Below, one piece after another: positions 8,401 through 17,942 of a stretch of DNA of 37,553 nucleotides. The stretch spans positions 1 through 37,553 of the forward strand of contig VEPA01000207.1 of assembly GCA_012026675.1 (NCBI GenBank). The letters run 5' to 3'. The DNA is from Betaproteobacteria bacterium (lineage in GTDB: Bacteria > Pseudomonadota > Gammaproteobacteria > Burkholderiales > Rhodocyclaceae). The notes beneath the pieces are model-generated. The model was not told the DNA's origin. It did not search any database and was given only the letters and a program-made list of their open reading frames with translations. The first letter of the stretch is position 1, and every line of letters starts with the position of its first letter. The position numbers and the translations under genes were made by a program.

Positions 8401-9207
8401 ATGTCACCTCCTCCGCTTCCAACTGCCGAGTTGAACACCGAAGTGAGCCGTATCGCGCGGCCCTTGCGACTTTCCGAAGAGGTCTCGGGTGCGCTGCATC
8501 GGCGCATTGCGCAGAGCGAACTCAAGCCGGGCGATCGCCTGCCCACCGAAAAAGCCCTCGCCGAAGCCTTCGGTGTCAGCCGTGCCGTTGTGCGCGAAGC
8601 CGTTGCGCGCCTCAAGGCCGACGGCCTCATCGAAACGCGGCAGGGTTCCGGTGCATTTGTCGTCGAGGCGCCGAAGACCATCAACCTGCGCTTCTGGCAG
8701 GGTACCGGGCCGGAACTCGACGAACTGCGCGACATCTTCGAACTGCGCGCCATGGTCGAAGGAGCGGTCGCCGAACTCGCCGCCCAGCGCCGTGACAAGA
8801 CGGATCTCCAGGCCATGGCCGAACAGTTGCGAGCCATGGATGATGCCCTGGCCGGCGGTCGCGACGGCACCGAGGCGGACGACAATTTTCACATTGCGCT
8901 GGCCAGGGCCACGCACAATGCCTACATCGGCCGCCTGGTGGAATTCCTCGGCCGTCATTTTTCCGATTCGCGCAAGCTGTCCTGGATGGGACCCCACGGC
9001 GAACTCGCCCATCCGCGGGAAGCCCAGCGCGAGCATCGCGCCCTGTTCGAGGCAATCTCCCGCCGCAACGCCGAAGCCGCGCGGCGTTGCGCGCTGGAGC
9101 ACCTGCGCGGCACGGCCGGACGCTTCGGCATCAAGCTGGCGCTCGATCTCGAGCGCGCACGGCCGACCGCAGCGCCCACCTCAACCAAGGCCCGCGGCAA
9201 CCGCTAA
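8401..9207 (+). CDS. GntR-family regulator, FadR/FCD subfamily
   Basis: 268 residues. The winged helix at about 20-85 includes the classic LKPGDRLPTEKALAEAFGVS and VREAVARLKADGLIETRQG. A helical FCD effector domain follows from about residue 100, with DNFHIALARATHN and a C-terminal EHRALFEAISRRNAEAARR supplying likely metal/ligand residues (Asp and His). FCD members respond to small organic acids. It is divergent from the TRAP operon and so probably controls it. No ribosome site is seen before the ATG at 8401: either the transcript is leaderless, or translation starts at an in-frame TTG (8431) or GTG (8443) before the DNA-binding domain. Confidence 0.9.
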   Translation: MSPPPLPTAELNTEVSRIARPLRLSEEVSGALHRRIAQSELKPGDRLPTEKALAEAFGVSRAVVREAVARLKADGLIETRQGSGAFVVEAPKTINLRFWQGTGPELDELRDIFELRAMVEGAVAELAAQRRDKTDLQAMAEQLRAMDDALAGGRDGTEADDNFHIALARATHNAYIGRLVEFLGRHFSDSRKLSWMGPHGELAHPREAQREHRALFEAISRRNAEAARRCALEHLRGTAGRFGIKLALDLERARPTAAPTSTKARGNR

Positions 9208-9248
9208 AATACGCGCCGCACCTGTCACCGACCACTACACCCGCCTAC

Positions 9249-9974
9249 ATGCTCGACATTTCGACCGCCGCCTTCTGGATCGCGGTACTGCAAATCATCG
9301 TGATCGACATCCTGCTGGGTGGCGACAACGCCGTCGTGATTGCCTTGGCCTGCCGCAAGCTACCTCACGAGCAGCGCAAGAAGGGAATTTTCTGGGGCGT
9401 GATGGGCGCCATCGGCCTGCGCATCGTACTGATCTTCTTTGCCCTGCAACTGTTGGCCGTGCCCTGGCTCAAGATCGTCGGCGCGCTGCTGCTGTTCTGG
9501 ATCGGCGTCAAACTTCTGCTGCCCGAAGAAGATGCGCACGGCGAGGTCGCGGCATCGACAACCCTGGCCGGCGCGATCAAGCCCATCATCGTCGCCGACG
9601 CCGTGATGAGCCTGGACAACGTCATCGCCGTGGCCGGCGCCGCCAATGGCAACATGCTGCTGGTGGTGTTCGGCATCCTGGTCTCGATCCCCATCGTGGT
9701 CTGGGGCAGCCAACTGGTGTTGAAGCTGATGGACCGCTATCCCATCATCATCCCCGCTGGCGGCGCCCTGCTGGGCTGGATCGGCGGCGGCATGATCGTC
9801 CCCGATCCAGCCCTGCCGGCCGGGCTGCTGGACGGCATTCCCTACGCCAAACAGCTGGCATCGCTGGCAGGAGCGGTGCTGGTAGTGGTCATCGGCAAAT
9901 GGCTCGAAATGCGCGCGCGACCCCGCGCTGCGATTGAACTGGCCGCCAACGATTCGACGAAAGGTCCATCATGA
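9249..9974 (+). CDS. TerC-family integral membrane protein (YjbE-like)
   Basis: 241 residues with about seven membrane helices. It has two repeated acidic membrane motifs: DILLGGDNAVVIALACRKL near the N-terminus and ADAVMSLDNVIAVAGAANG in the middle. These mark the TerC/YjbE family, several members of which are linked to manganese efflux or metal loading of exported proteins. The ATG at 9249 places the first helix at the N-terminus; longer frames would extend into the preceding regulator gene. The stop overlaps the following universal stress gene as ATGA. No manganese riboswitch fits in the 41-base gap upstream. Confidence 0.87.
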   Translation: MLDISTAAFWIAVLQIIVIDILLGGDNAVVIALACRKLPHEQRKKGIFWGVMGAIGLRIVLIFFALQLLAVPWLKIVGALLLFWIGVKLLLPEEDAHGEVAASTTLAGAIKPIIVADAVMSLDNVIAVAGAANGNMLLVVFGILVSIPIVVWGSQLVLKLMDRYPIIIPAGGALLGWIGGGMIVPDPALPAGLLDGIPYAKQLASLAGAVLVVVIGKWLEMRARPRAAIELAANDSTKGPS

Positions 9975-10399
9975 CGCAAACCTGGCTGGTGCCGATCGAT
10001 GGCTCCGATGTCGCCCTGCACTCGATAAGCTGGATCATCAAGCACGCCGCGGAGTATCGCGAACCGCCGAAAATCCACCTGATCAACGTGCAGGCGGCGC
10101 TGCCCAGCGATATCGGACGCTTCATCAGCGCCGACACACTGCGTGAATTTCATCTTGAAGCCGGCACGGCCGCGCTCGCTGCGGCGCGCGACCAATTGAC
10201 CGCGGCCGGCCTGGTAGCCGAACTGCATGTACTGGTGGGAGAAGCGGCACCGGCCATCACGGCCTTTGCCGACAGCCATGGCTGCAGCCAGATACTGATC
10301 GGCACTCGCGGTCACAGCGGGCTGGCCGGGACCCTGCTCGGCTCGGTAGCGATGAAGGTGGTGCACCTGTCGCCGGTGCCGGTGCTGTTGATCCGCTGA
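9971..10399 (+). CDS. Universal stress protein (UspA family)
   Basis: 142 residues, a single Usp domain. It starts with the typical strand WLVPIDGSDVALHSISW. It ends with the nucleotide-binding G-x2-G-x9-G-S pattern (GTRGHSGLAGTLLGS) followed by VPVLLIR, so it is of the ATP-binding kind. It is translationally coupled to the TerC-family gene (ATGA at 9971-9974). The role is presumably in stress or energy limitation; the direct partner is unknown. Confidence 0.88.
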   Translation: MTQTWLVPIDGSDVALHSISWIIKHAAEYREPPKIHLINVQAALPSDIGRFISADTLREFHLEAGTAALAAARDQLTAAGLVAELHVLVGEAAPAITAFADSHGCSQILIGTRGHSGLAGTLLGSVAMKVVHLSPVPVLLIR

Positions 10400-10415
10400 A
10401 ACGAAAACGCCGCGC

Positions 10416-11258
10416 CTAGAAAAGCTTTATCGCCATGGCGCCGGCGCATACGGCGACGATGGACACATACCTGACCCGGGTCACGGGCTCTTTCAGAAAG
10501 ACGGCCGCCAAGAGCACGGCAAACACCACCGAGGTCTCGCGCAGCGCCGCGACCAGCGCAATAGGTGCGCGTGTCATGGCCCACAGGGCCAGGCCGTAGG
10601 AGGCCAGCGTGCAGGCGCCGCCGAGCAAGCCCCGGCGCCAGCCGCGGCGAATGCGCTGAACAATTCCCTGTCCCTGCCCGGCCGCCGCGATCGCCACCAG
10701 CAATGGCGCTGTCAGCAGGAACATCCAGCCCGTGTAGCTGAAGGCGTGTCCGGACAGCCGCGCACCCTGTCCATCGACCAGGGTGTAGATGACGATCACG
10801 GCGGCATTGGTCAGCGCGAACGCGGCGGGCGCAATGCGGAAGCTGCCGGAGCGCAGCGAATCCGCGGCGAGCACCAGCACGCCGCACGAAATCAGCAGGA
10901 CCCCGACCCAGCCGCCCGCGGAAGGCGATTCGTTGATCAGCAGCATTCCGCCTACCGCAGTCAAGGCGGGAGCGGAACCCCTCATCAGCGGATAGACGAA
11001 GCTCAGTTCCCCGCCTCGGTATGAAACCGCGACGAGGGCGAAATAGGCAACATGGATCAGCACCGACGCTGCGAGGTAGGGCCAGCTCTCGATGGCAGGA
11101 AGAGGCAGCAGGGGCAGCAGGATCGCGGTCCAGGCCCCGGCACCGGCGACGATCATGACGGTATCCAGAAATTTGTCGGCTGACGCACGAACGAGCGCAT
11201 TCCAACCTGCATGGAGCAAGGCGGCAAACAGCACGATGGCCATGACGTCCGGTGACAC
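10416..11258 (-). CDS. EamA/DMT-family transporter
   Basis: 280 residues with ten predicted helices in two repeated EamA halves. Typical segments are FAALLHAGWNALVRASADK at the start and ALVAALRETSVVFAVLLAAVFLKEPV near the end, the latter matching the second-repeat signature. The family exports or imports small metabolites such as amino acids; the substrate here is unknown. It stands alone, convergent with the Usp gene. The 151 bases upstream hold only a 6-bp GGCGCC stem (11384-11398) and no clear promoter. Confidence 0.85.
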   Translation of the reverse strand: MSPDVMAIVLFAALLHAGWNALVRASADKFLDTVMIVAGAGAWTAILLPLLPLPAIESWPYLAASVLIHVAYFALVAVSYRGGELSFVYPLMRGSAPALTAVGGMLLINESPSAGGWVGVLLISCGVLVLAADSLRSGSFRIAPAAFALTNAAVIVIYTLVDGQGARLSGHAFSYTGWMFLLTAPLLVAIAAAGQGQGIVQRIRRGWRRGLLGGACTLASYGLALWAMTRAPIALVAALRETSVVFAVLLAAVFLKEPVTRVRYVSIVAVCAGAMAIKLF

Positions 11259-11409
11259 GAATACCTCTCCCTATCCTGTCCGCGAGCGGGTATCTTGCCT
11301 CAGGCGCCACGCGGTGCAGCTATTGATTTCGGTGTCCACCTCAAGTCTGACGGGCCCTGGCTCGCTGTGCTGCCGGTTCGCCAGGCGCCCGTGGCGCCAG
11401 CGCCGACTC

Positions 11410-11724
11410 TCAGCGCTTCACCCGGCAATTGCTGAATTGCGGCTCGCCTTCCATGTCGACGCTCGCCGTGTCGCCCCGCCGGCGCAGGGTCAGCATGCTG
11501 CAGCTGAATTGCTCGCCCTGCCCTGCCGCGGGATCGGCAACAAGACTGAAGCGCATGCGCTCAATCTCGATCTCGGCCGAGTCACCCGACGATGAAATGA
11601 AGAGCGAAAACCCGCGGCCGTCATCGCAGGCGTAAGCCAGCACCCGCGGTGACGATGGCTGCACCGCGCAAGCGGCGGAAATCATGGCGACGACGAGAAC
11701 CGCAGCGCGGCCGGGCAGGTGCAT
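11410..11724 (-). CDS. MliC-like lysozyme-inhibitor family lipoprotein
   Basis: 104 residues. A short signal peptide ends in an acceptable lipobox (ISAAC, Cys19). The mature part has the MliC pattern: YACDDGRGFSLFISSSGDSAEIEI, split by the usual loop, then SMLTLRRRGDTASVDMEG and a final NC pair. MliC/PliC proteins bind and inhibit c-type lysozyme at the cell surface. The domain match is by eye and the sequence is divergent, so the inhibitor role is likely but unproven. It lies 36 bases downstream of the Rap1a-like gene and may share its transcript. Confidence 0.68.
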   Translation of the reverse strand: MHLPGRAAVLVVAMISAACAVQPSSPRVLAYACDDGRGFSLFISSSGDSAEIEIERMRFSLVADPAAGQGEQFSCSMLTLRRRGDTASVDMEGEPQFSNCRVKR

Positions 11725-11760
11725 GGTTCGATTGCTCCGTAAGAAGTCCGCTTGGCGGAA

Positions 11761-12099
11761 CTACCTGCTGCCGCAGGGAAAGTGCTGCGCATAGGCGCGC
11801 GCAACGAGTCCCATCGCCGTGGCTGCCGTCGCCATCGGGTTGGCCAGCAGCCAATCGACGACGATCTTGTGCTGCTGTTGCAGGCCGATGTCGCGCGGCA
11901 GACAGGCGCGCACACCTTCGATGCTGTCCGCCGCCAGCACGTCCTCCGCCGCCAGCAGGTATCCGAGACAGCGCCCGGACGCAGCCGAGGAACTCTGGCT
12001 GCACCACTTGAGGAGGTCCCCGCCGTCCGTCAGCGCGTGCGCCGCAGGGGCCGCGAGCAAGGTGCCGAGGGACAGCAGAATCAAGAGTTTCTTCGCCAT
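11761..12099 (-). CDS. Rap1a/Tai-like immunity-family exported protein
   Basis: 112 residues from the ATG at 12099. A signal peptide (AKKLLILLSLGTLLAAPAAHA) precedes a small helical domain with the family spacing: LLKWCS, GRCLGYLLAAEDV, ACLPRDIGLQQQ, VVDWLLANP and a terminal FPC. The four cysteines suggest two disulfides in the periplasm. The family is named for immunity proteins against type VI amidase effectors. Many stand-alone members exist with no effector beside them, and none is visible here. An ATG 45 bases further upstream is in frame but would put charged residues before the signal. Confidence 0.75.
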   Translation of the reverse strand: MAKKLLILLSLGTLLAAPAAHALTDGGDLLKWCSQSSSAASGRCLGYLLAAEDVLAADSIEGVRACLPRDIGLQQQHKIVVDWLLANPMATAATAMGLVARAYAQHFPCGSR

Positions 12100-12278
12100 A
12101 AGTTGCGCAATTTTGTCAGGATCCAGCGCCGCAGGGTAGGCCAACCGTCAGCGCAAACTTTCGCCGACAGTTCGGGCGACAAGTCGAAACGCGGCTCGTT
12201 CATGTTGAGCCGCCACAGGCGGCCTGACTTTGTCGCCCCCTTCCACGGGAAGGGGGATGGGAGGATGGTGCTTTAAGC

Positions 12279-12305
12279 CCCACCCATCGCGAAGCGACGG
12301 GTGGG
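12279..12305 (-). terminator. Hairpin at 3' end of rnpB
   Basis: Read on the minus strand, a 12-bp stem (11 Watson-Crick pairs and one G-U) with a UUC loop directly follows the rnpB 3' end and shares its terminal CCC. The sequence after it (GGCTTAAAGC) has only a short T stretch. Termination or 3'-end protection is likely but the U tract is poor. The remaining 12100-12278 contains two more small stems (12209-12223 and 12236-12256) and no gene that I recognise. Confidence 0.6.
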
Positions 12306-12677
12306 AAGTCCGCCGATAAGCCGGGTTCTGTCGTGGGCAACCATTCCTCTGGGACCGCCGTTACCGACGGCCTCTAGCAGCCTACCCGGGAGCGACGCGG
12401 GCCACGCCAATGCTCCCCTATTTGGCCTTGCCCCGAATGAGGTTTGCCATGCCGTCCGTGTTACCACGTCCGCGGTGGGCTCTTACCCCACCATTTCACC
12501 CTTACCGGTTCTTGCGAACTTAGGCGGTATCTTTCTGTTGCACTGTCTGTCGCCTTGGGCCGAGCGGCTTGCGCCGCCCGACTTATAGCGCCCGGCCGTT
12601 AGCCGGCATTCCGCCCTGTGGGGCCCGGACTTTCCTCCAAATGCTTGCGCATTCAGCGGTTGCCTGGCGAACTTCCC
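12303..12677 (-). ncRNA. rnpB: RNase P RNA, bacterial class A
   Basis: On the minus strand the universally conserved elements occur in order: GGAGGAAAGTCCGGGC near the 5' end (complement of 12624-12638), ACAGTGCAACAGAAAG, GGTAAGGGTGAAA, GGCAAGGCCAAATAGGGG, CCCGGGTAGGCTGCT and ACAGAACCCGGCTTATC near the 3' end (complement of 12315-12331). The ends pair as helix P1: 12 bases at 12666-12677 with 12303-12314, one G-U. This fixes the length at about 375 nt. It is the catalytic RNA that trims tRNA 5' leaders. The 5' 25 bases overlap the end of the DUF3025 gene, so its promoter must lie inside that coding region. Confidence 0.97.
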
Positions 12678-13453
12678 GGGCGCATTGTACGCGGCGGACG
12701 GAACTGGCGCCTGTCGTCGTAGTAATCGGGCTGCTCGTTATCGGCCGTGGCGCCGGGAATTCCCAGCAGGGGCAGCGGCTGCCAGTCGCACGGTGAAAAT
12801 TCTCCGGCGTCGAACAGTGTCGCCAGACGCGCATCAATCGCTGCCACTGCAGCCGTTGTAGGCAATTCCAGCCACGCCGCGTCGACCTCCATAAACAGTG
12901 CCTTGCCGCACAGCCCGACAAAGGGCGCAGCCAGCGCGTCGTGGCTGGCGTGGCCGAAGACGATGAAGCGCGTGCTGCGCAGCAGTTCCGCGCGCCGATC
13001 GACGAAGACCTCGCGCCAGCGATGCGCGCACAGGTTCCGCCACAGATCGGGCGAGGATCCGGCGACCACCACGCCGCATTCATCGAACTGGGTCAGTGCA
13101 TCGCGCAGCGCACCGCGTTCTGCACGGCCCTGGCGGCGCGCATCCGTCAGCGCCACAAAGTGGCGCCGGTTCAGCGCCGCCTTGGCGAGCGGCCAGGCCA
13201 GCCAGATCAGCGCATTGAACAGGTCATGCCAGTTGCCGGGGCGCGTTGCAACCTCGCCGCTCAAACAGGCCCGTTCCTCATATCCCTCAGGACCGCCGGA
13301 CGCCTCGACAAAGCGTAAGGAAACTCCGTTGCCGGTCACCAACCCGCGCTCGCGGGCCATGGCATCGAGCCGGGGCAGGTTTGGCGTACCGTTCGCAAGC
13401 CACGGCCCCAGATAGGCCGACAGCGGATGCAATGCCGGAGAGTCTGCGCTCAC
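12653..13453 (-). CDS. DUF3025 domain protein
   Basis: About 266 residues. The conserved core NWHDLFNALIWLAWPLAK is followed by ALNRRHFVALTDARRQGR, typical of DUF3025 proteins of beta- and gammaproteobacteria, whose function is unknown. Later stretches VVVAGSSPDLWRNL, FIVFGHASHDAL and PLLGIPGATADNE also fit. The GTG at 13453, 11 bases after the pyrC stop, gives an N-terminus beginning near SADSPALHPL; an alternative GTG at 13498 would overlap pyrC by 35 bases. Neither has a clear ribosome site. The stop codon lies within the 5' end of rnpB. Third gene of an rsmI-pyrC-DUF3025 run. Confidence 0.82.
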   Translation of the reverse strand: MSADSPALHPLSAYLGPWLANGTPNLPRLDAMARERGLVTGNGVSLRFVEASGGPEGYEERACLSGEVATRPGNWHDLFNALIWLAWPLAKAALNRRHFVALTDARRQGRAERGALRDALTQFDECGVVVAGSSPDLWRNLCAHRWREVFVDRRAELLRSTRFIVFGHASHDALAAPFVGLCGKALFMEVDAAWLELPTTAAVAAIDARLATLFDAGEFSPCDWQPLPLLGIPGATADNEQPDYYDDRRQFRPPRTMRPGSSPGNR

Positions 13454-13463
13454 GCCACGGCGA

Positions 13464-14498
13464 TCAGGCGAGTCGCCAGGCCACCGTTTCGCCAGCACGC
13501 AAGGGCACCAGGCGGTCGCTGTCCGTATAGTCGAGGCTTGCCGGCACGACCATGGGCTCGCGCTCCAGCGTCATTTTCCCGGTGTTGCGCGGCAGCCCGT
13601 ACCAGTCCGGGCCGTAGAAGCTGGCGAAGGCTTCGAGTTTGTCCAGCGCCCCGGCCGCTTCAAACGCTTCGGCATACAGTTCGATGCCGGCATGCGCGGT
13701 GTAGCAGCCGGCGCAGCCGCAGGCCGCTTCCTTGGTGCTTTGCCCGTGCGGCGCCGAATCGGTGCCGAGGAAGAACTTCGGATTGCCTGAAGTCGCCGCG
13801 GCAACCAAGGCCTGGCGATGGCTCTCACGCTTCAGTACCGGCAGACAATAGTTATGCGGACGGATGCCGCCGGCGAAGATGGCATTGCGGTTGAGCAGCA
13901 GATGATGGGCGGTCAGGGTGCCTGCGACGTTGGCGCCATGTTCCAGCACGAAGCCTATGCCGTCGCGCGTCGTGATGTGTTCCAGCACGACTTTCAATTT
14001 CGGAAAATCACGCAGCAAGGGCTTCAGCACGGTATCGATGAATACCGCCTCGCGGTCGAAGATGTCCACTGCCGGATCGGTGACTTCGCCATGCACAAGC
14101 AGCGGCACAGCGAGTTGTTCCATGCGCGCCAGTGTCGCTGCGCACTTCTTCAGGTCGGTGACGCCGGCAGCGGAATTGGTCGTGGCGCCGGCCGGATAAA
14201 GCTTGATCGCATGGACGACACCGCTGGCCTTGACGGCATCGATTTCGGCCGGCGGCATGTTGTCGGTGAGATACAAAGTCATCAAGGGAGTGAAATCCAT
14301 GCCGGCCGGCAATGTCGCGAGAATCCGCTCGCGGTAGGCGGCCGCCAGCGCCACCGTGGTCACCGGCGGCTTCAGGTTGGGCATGACGATGGCACGGGCG
14401 AAGCGCCGTGCGGTATCGGGCAAGACGGCCGCGAGCGCCTCGCCGGCGCGCAGGTGCAGATGCCAGTCGTCCGGGCGGGTGATGGTAAGCGTTTGCAT
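13464..14498 (-). CDS. pyrC: Dihydroorotase, class II
   Basis: 344 residues, the E. coli PyrC type. Zinc-site residues are visible: DDWHLHLR near the N-terminus (two His), the carboxylated lysine in [31 protein letters not shown] and the catalytic aspartate in [10 protein letters not shown]. The enzyme closes carbamoyl aspartate to dihydroorotate in pyrimidine synthesis. It starts 22 bases after the rsmI stop on the same strand. An unrelated stretch rich in cysteine ([13 protein letters not shown]) is normal for this subgroup. Confidence 0.97.
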   Translation of the reverse strand: MQTLTITRPDDWHLHLRAGEALAAVLPDTARRFARAIVMPNLKPPVTTVALAAAYRERILATLPAGMDFTPLMTLYLTDNMPPAEIDAVKASGVVHAIKLYPAGATTNSAAGVTDLKKCAATLARMEQLAVPLLVHGEVTDPAVDIFDREAVFIDTVLKPLLRDFPKLKVVLEHITTRDGIGFVLEHGANVAGTLTAHHLLLNRNAIFAGGIRPHNYCLPVLKRESHRQALVAAATSGNPKFFLGTDSAPHGQSTKEAACGCAGCYTAHAGIELYAEAFEAAGALDKLEAFASFYGPDWYGLPRNTGKMTLEREPMVVPASLDYTDSDRLVPLRAGETVAWRLA

Positions 14499-14520
14499 GC
14501 CGCGATTATACCGGCCGCTG

Positions 14521-15354
14521 TCAGCCGCCCTTCAGCTCCAGCGCCCTCGCATAGAGCGCATTCTTCGGCTGGCCGGTGATTTCGGCAGCCAGCTTGGCGG
14601 CCTGCCTGACCGGCAGCTCACTCAGCAGCGCGGCCAGTATGCGCTCGGTTTCCGCGTCCATGCCCTCACGCGGCGGCGGCGCCGACACCACCAGGACGAA
14701 TTCGCCGCGCTGGCGATTCGCGTCCGCCGCCAGCCATGCCGGGGCATCGGCCAGCGGCATGCGCGCTATCTGCTCGAAGAGCTTGGGCAGCTCGCGGGCG
14801 ATGACGATCTCGCGCGGTGGGACCAGCAGCTCGGCCAGTTCGGCAACGGTTTCCATCACCCGATGCGGCGCCACATAGAACACCAGCGCCGCGTCGACGC
14901 TGGCCAGCTCCTGTATCGCCGTCCTGCGGGCGCCGACTTTCGCCGGCAGGAAGCCGACGAACAGAAAGCGCGCATCCGCCAGCCCCGCCGCCGACATGGC
15001 CGCGATCGCCGCATTGGCCCCCGGCAGTGGAATCACGCGGAAACCGGCGGCACGCACCGCCGCCACCGTGCGCGCACCCGGATCCGAGACGCCCGGCGTG
15101 CCGGCATCCGACACCAGCGCGATCCGCTTGCCTTCGCCGAGCAGGCGCACCAGCTTGTCCGCCGCCGCGTTTTCATTGTGCTGATGCAACGCCAGCGTGG
15201 GCACCTTGATGCCATGGTGATCGAGCAGGTGGCGCGCGTGGCGGGTGTCCTCGCAGGCGACCAGATCGACGCCGCGCAGGGTTTCCAGCGCGCGCAGGCT
15301 GATGTCGCCGAGATTCCCGATCGGCGTGGCGACGACATACAATGCAATTTCCAT
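14521..15354 (-). CDS. rsmI: 16S rRNA (cytidine1402-2'-O)-methyltransferase
   Basis: About 277 residues. It opens with [20 protein letters not shown], the family hallmark, followed by [17 protein letters not shown] and [15 protein letters not shown] (SAM binding). The tetrapyrrole-methylase fold is also seen in FPLGANAAI-like [15 protein letters not shown]. RsmI methylates C1402 in the ribosomal decoding centre together with RsmH. The ATG at 15354 interlocks with the yraN ATG (CATG at 15352-15355); an in-frame ATG at 15363 is the main alternative. It heads the rsmI-pyrC-DUF3025 run. Confidence 0.95.
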   Translation of the reverse strand: MEIALYVVATPIGNLGDISLRALETLRGVDLVACEDTRHARHLLDHHGIKVPTLALHQHNENAAADKLVRLLGEGKRIALVSDAGTPGVSDPGARTVAAVRAAGFRVIPLPGANAAIAAMSAAGLADARFLFVGFLPAKVGARRTAIQELASVDAALVFYVAPHRVMETVAELAELLVPPREIVIARELPKLFEQIARMPLADAPAWLAADANRQRGEFVLVVSAPPPREGMDAETERILAALLSELPVRQAAKLAAEITGQPKNALYARALELKGG

Positions 15355-15709
15355 GTCCGGCATTCTTGCACAGTCCAAAGGCGCGGCCGGCGAACAACTG
15401 GCCGCCGATTACCTGCAACGCCGGGGGTTAAGGCTGATCGAGCGCAACTTTCGCGGCCGCGGCGGCGAGATCGACCTGATCTGCCGCGACGCCAAGACCA
15501 CTGTGTTTGTCGAAGTGCGCCTGCGGTGCCGTGCCGATTTCGGTGGCGCCGCTGCCAGCATTACGGCCGCCAAGCAGGCGCGGCTGATCCTTGCCGCGCG
15601 ACACTGGTTGCAGCGCCACGGCGAAACCCCCTGTCGCTTCGACTGCGTCCTGCTCGACGGCCTCGACCCGCAAAACATCGAATGGCTGCGCGATGCGTTT
15701 TCCGCTTGA
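15353..15709 (+). CDS. yraN: YraN family (UPF0102) nuclease-fold protein
   Basis: 118 residues. The core has KGAAGEQLAADYLQRRGLRL, then the endonuclease-like GRGGEIDLICRD and FVEVRLR, the E..D..ExK-like arrangement of the YraN fold (here ExR). Members resemble Holliday-junction resolvases; the cellular role is not established. The Lys normally expected after FVEV is Arg here, a mild deviation. Divergent from rsmI and first of the yraN-HIRAN-SIS-BON-rfaE2 run. The neighbourhood matches the conserved rsmI/yraN/diaA/dolP group. Confidence 0.92.
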   Translation: MSGILAQSKGAAGEQLAADYLQRRGLRLIERNFRGRGGEIDLICRDAKTTVFVEVRLRCRADFGGAAASITAAKQARLILAARHWLQRHGETPCRFDCVLLDGLDPQNIEWLRDAFSA

Positions 15710-16073
15710 GTCCCTGCTGCAACTCGGCCTCGGCCTCGCCGTCAGCCTTGGCGCGCTGGCCGCCGATGTGCGCATCCTGGTGCAAAGTTCCCCGCTCGCC
15801 GGCTTCCAGTATCACGCGGGCGAAACACTGTGGCAGGAAATGCGCGAGGGAGACCGCCTGACGCTGGTGCGCGAAGCCGACAACCCGCATGACGCCAACG
15901 CGGTGCGCATCGAGTGGCGCGGGCAAAAACTGGGCTACCTGCCGCGCAACGAAAACCGCGCCGTCGCGGCGGCGCTGGACCGCAGCGAGCCGGTGGACGC
16001 CCGCATCGCAAAACTGCGCGAGCACCGGAACCCCTGGCAGCGGGTGCTGATCGAAGTATTTGTTGTACTCTAG
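15693..16073 (+). CDS. Exported HIRAN-domain protein
   Basis: 126 residues. A signal-like N-terminus (FPLESLLQLGLGLAVSLGALA) leads into a HIRAN domain: LAGFQYHAGETLWQEM, then READNPHDANAVRIEW and KLGYLPRNENRAVAAAL, which are the conserved blocks. HIRAN domains are best known as DNA-end-binding modules of HLTF/Rad5 helicases. Stand-alone bacterial copies have no defined role. If the signal works, this one acts outside the cytoplasm. The start overlaps the yraN end by 17 bases, so the two are co-expressed. Confidence 0.8.
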   Translation: MRFPLESLLQLGLGLAVSLGALAADVRILVQSSPLAGFQYHAGETLWQEMREGDRLTLVREADNPHDANAVRIEWRGQKLGYLPRNENRAVAAALDRSEPVDARIAKLREHRNPWQRVLIEVFVVL

Positions 16074-16126
16074 GCGCCCTATTCCTGCCTCGCTCCGTGG
16101 CCGGGGACGCTATCCTGTCTTGATAA

Positions 16127-17394
<1,268 letters not shown>

Positions 17395-17398
17395 GCGA

Positions 17399-17887
17399 GT
17401 GGCCTGTCCGCCGCCGGCCTTCGAGGCCAAGATCACCTCGCCTGCCGAGCTGGCCGGCCGTATCGCCCGGTTGCCGCGGCCGCTGGTATTCACCAACGGC
17501 TGTTTCGACATCCTGCACCGCGGCCATGTCACCTACCTGGCCCAGGCCCGCGCGCTGGGTGCCGCCCTGATCGTCGCCGCCAACTCGGACGCCTCGGTCA
17601 AGCGCCTGGGCAAGGGCGAGGATAGACCGGTGAACCCGCTGGCCGACCGCATGGCTCTGCTCGCCTCGCTCGAATGCGTGGCGCTGGTGACCTGGTTCGA
17701 CGAGGACACGCCGCTGGCGCGCATCCTCGATTGCCGGCCCGACGTGCTGGTCAAGGGTGGCGACTGGCCGCTCGAAAAAATTGTCGGCTACGGGGAAGTG
17801 ACGGCCTGGGGCGGCAGCGTGCACTCGATTCCTTTCGTTCATGAGCGCTCGACCACGGCGCTGATGGAGAAGATTCGCCGGCTTTAG
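17399..17887 (+). CDS. rfaE2: D-glycero-beta-D-manno-heptose 1-phosphate adenylyltransferase
   Basis: 162 residues, the stand-alone cytidylyltransferase-fold half of HldE. FTNGCFDILHRGHVTYLAQA contains the HxGH nucleotide-binding motif; ANSDASVKRLGKG and DVLVKGGDWPLEKIVG complete the site. It makes ADP-heptose precursor for the LPS inner core. The GTG start is 4 bases after the dolP stop; no ATG is available nearby. It ends convergent with the thiolase gene, with no obvious terminator in the 55-base gap. Confidence 0.93.
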   Translation: MACPPPAFEAKITSPAELAGRIARLPRPLVFTNGCFDILHRGHVTYLAQARALGAALIVAANSDASVKRLGKGEDRPVNPLADRMALLASLECVALVTWFDEDTPLARILDCRPDVLVKGGDWPLEKIVGYGEVTAWGGSVHSIPFVHERSTTALMEKIRRL

Positions 17888-17942
17888 CTGCCGGTGTCAG
17901 GAGTCGGTGCTGGCGGCACGGCAATTCAGTGCCATGTCCTTC

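Noticed and set aside
9208-9248. Manganese riboswitch before the TerC-family gene
   Set aside because: The gap is only 41 bases, too short for yybP-ykoY, and no matching structure is seen.
12200-12256. Small stems downstream of rnpB considered as a small RNA or repeat family
   Set aside because: Only short stems (6 and 9 bp) and no promoter or second copy in the window; not enough to call a gene.
12301-12588. Open frame on the plus strand across the rnpB region
   Set aside because: It is the antisense of RNase P RNA, whose conserved elements explain the sequence.
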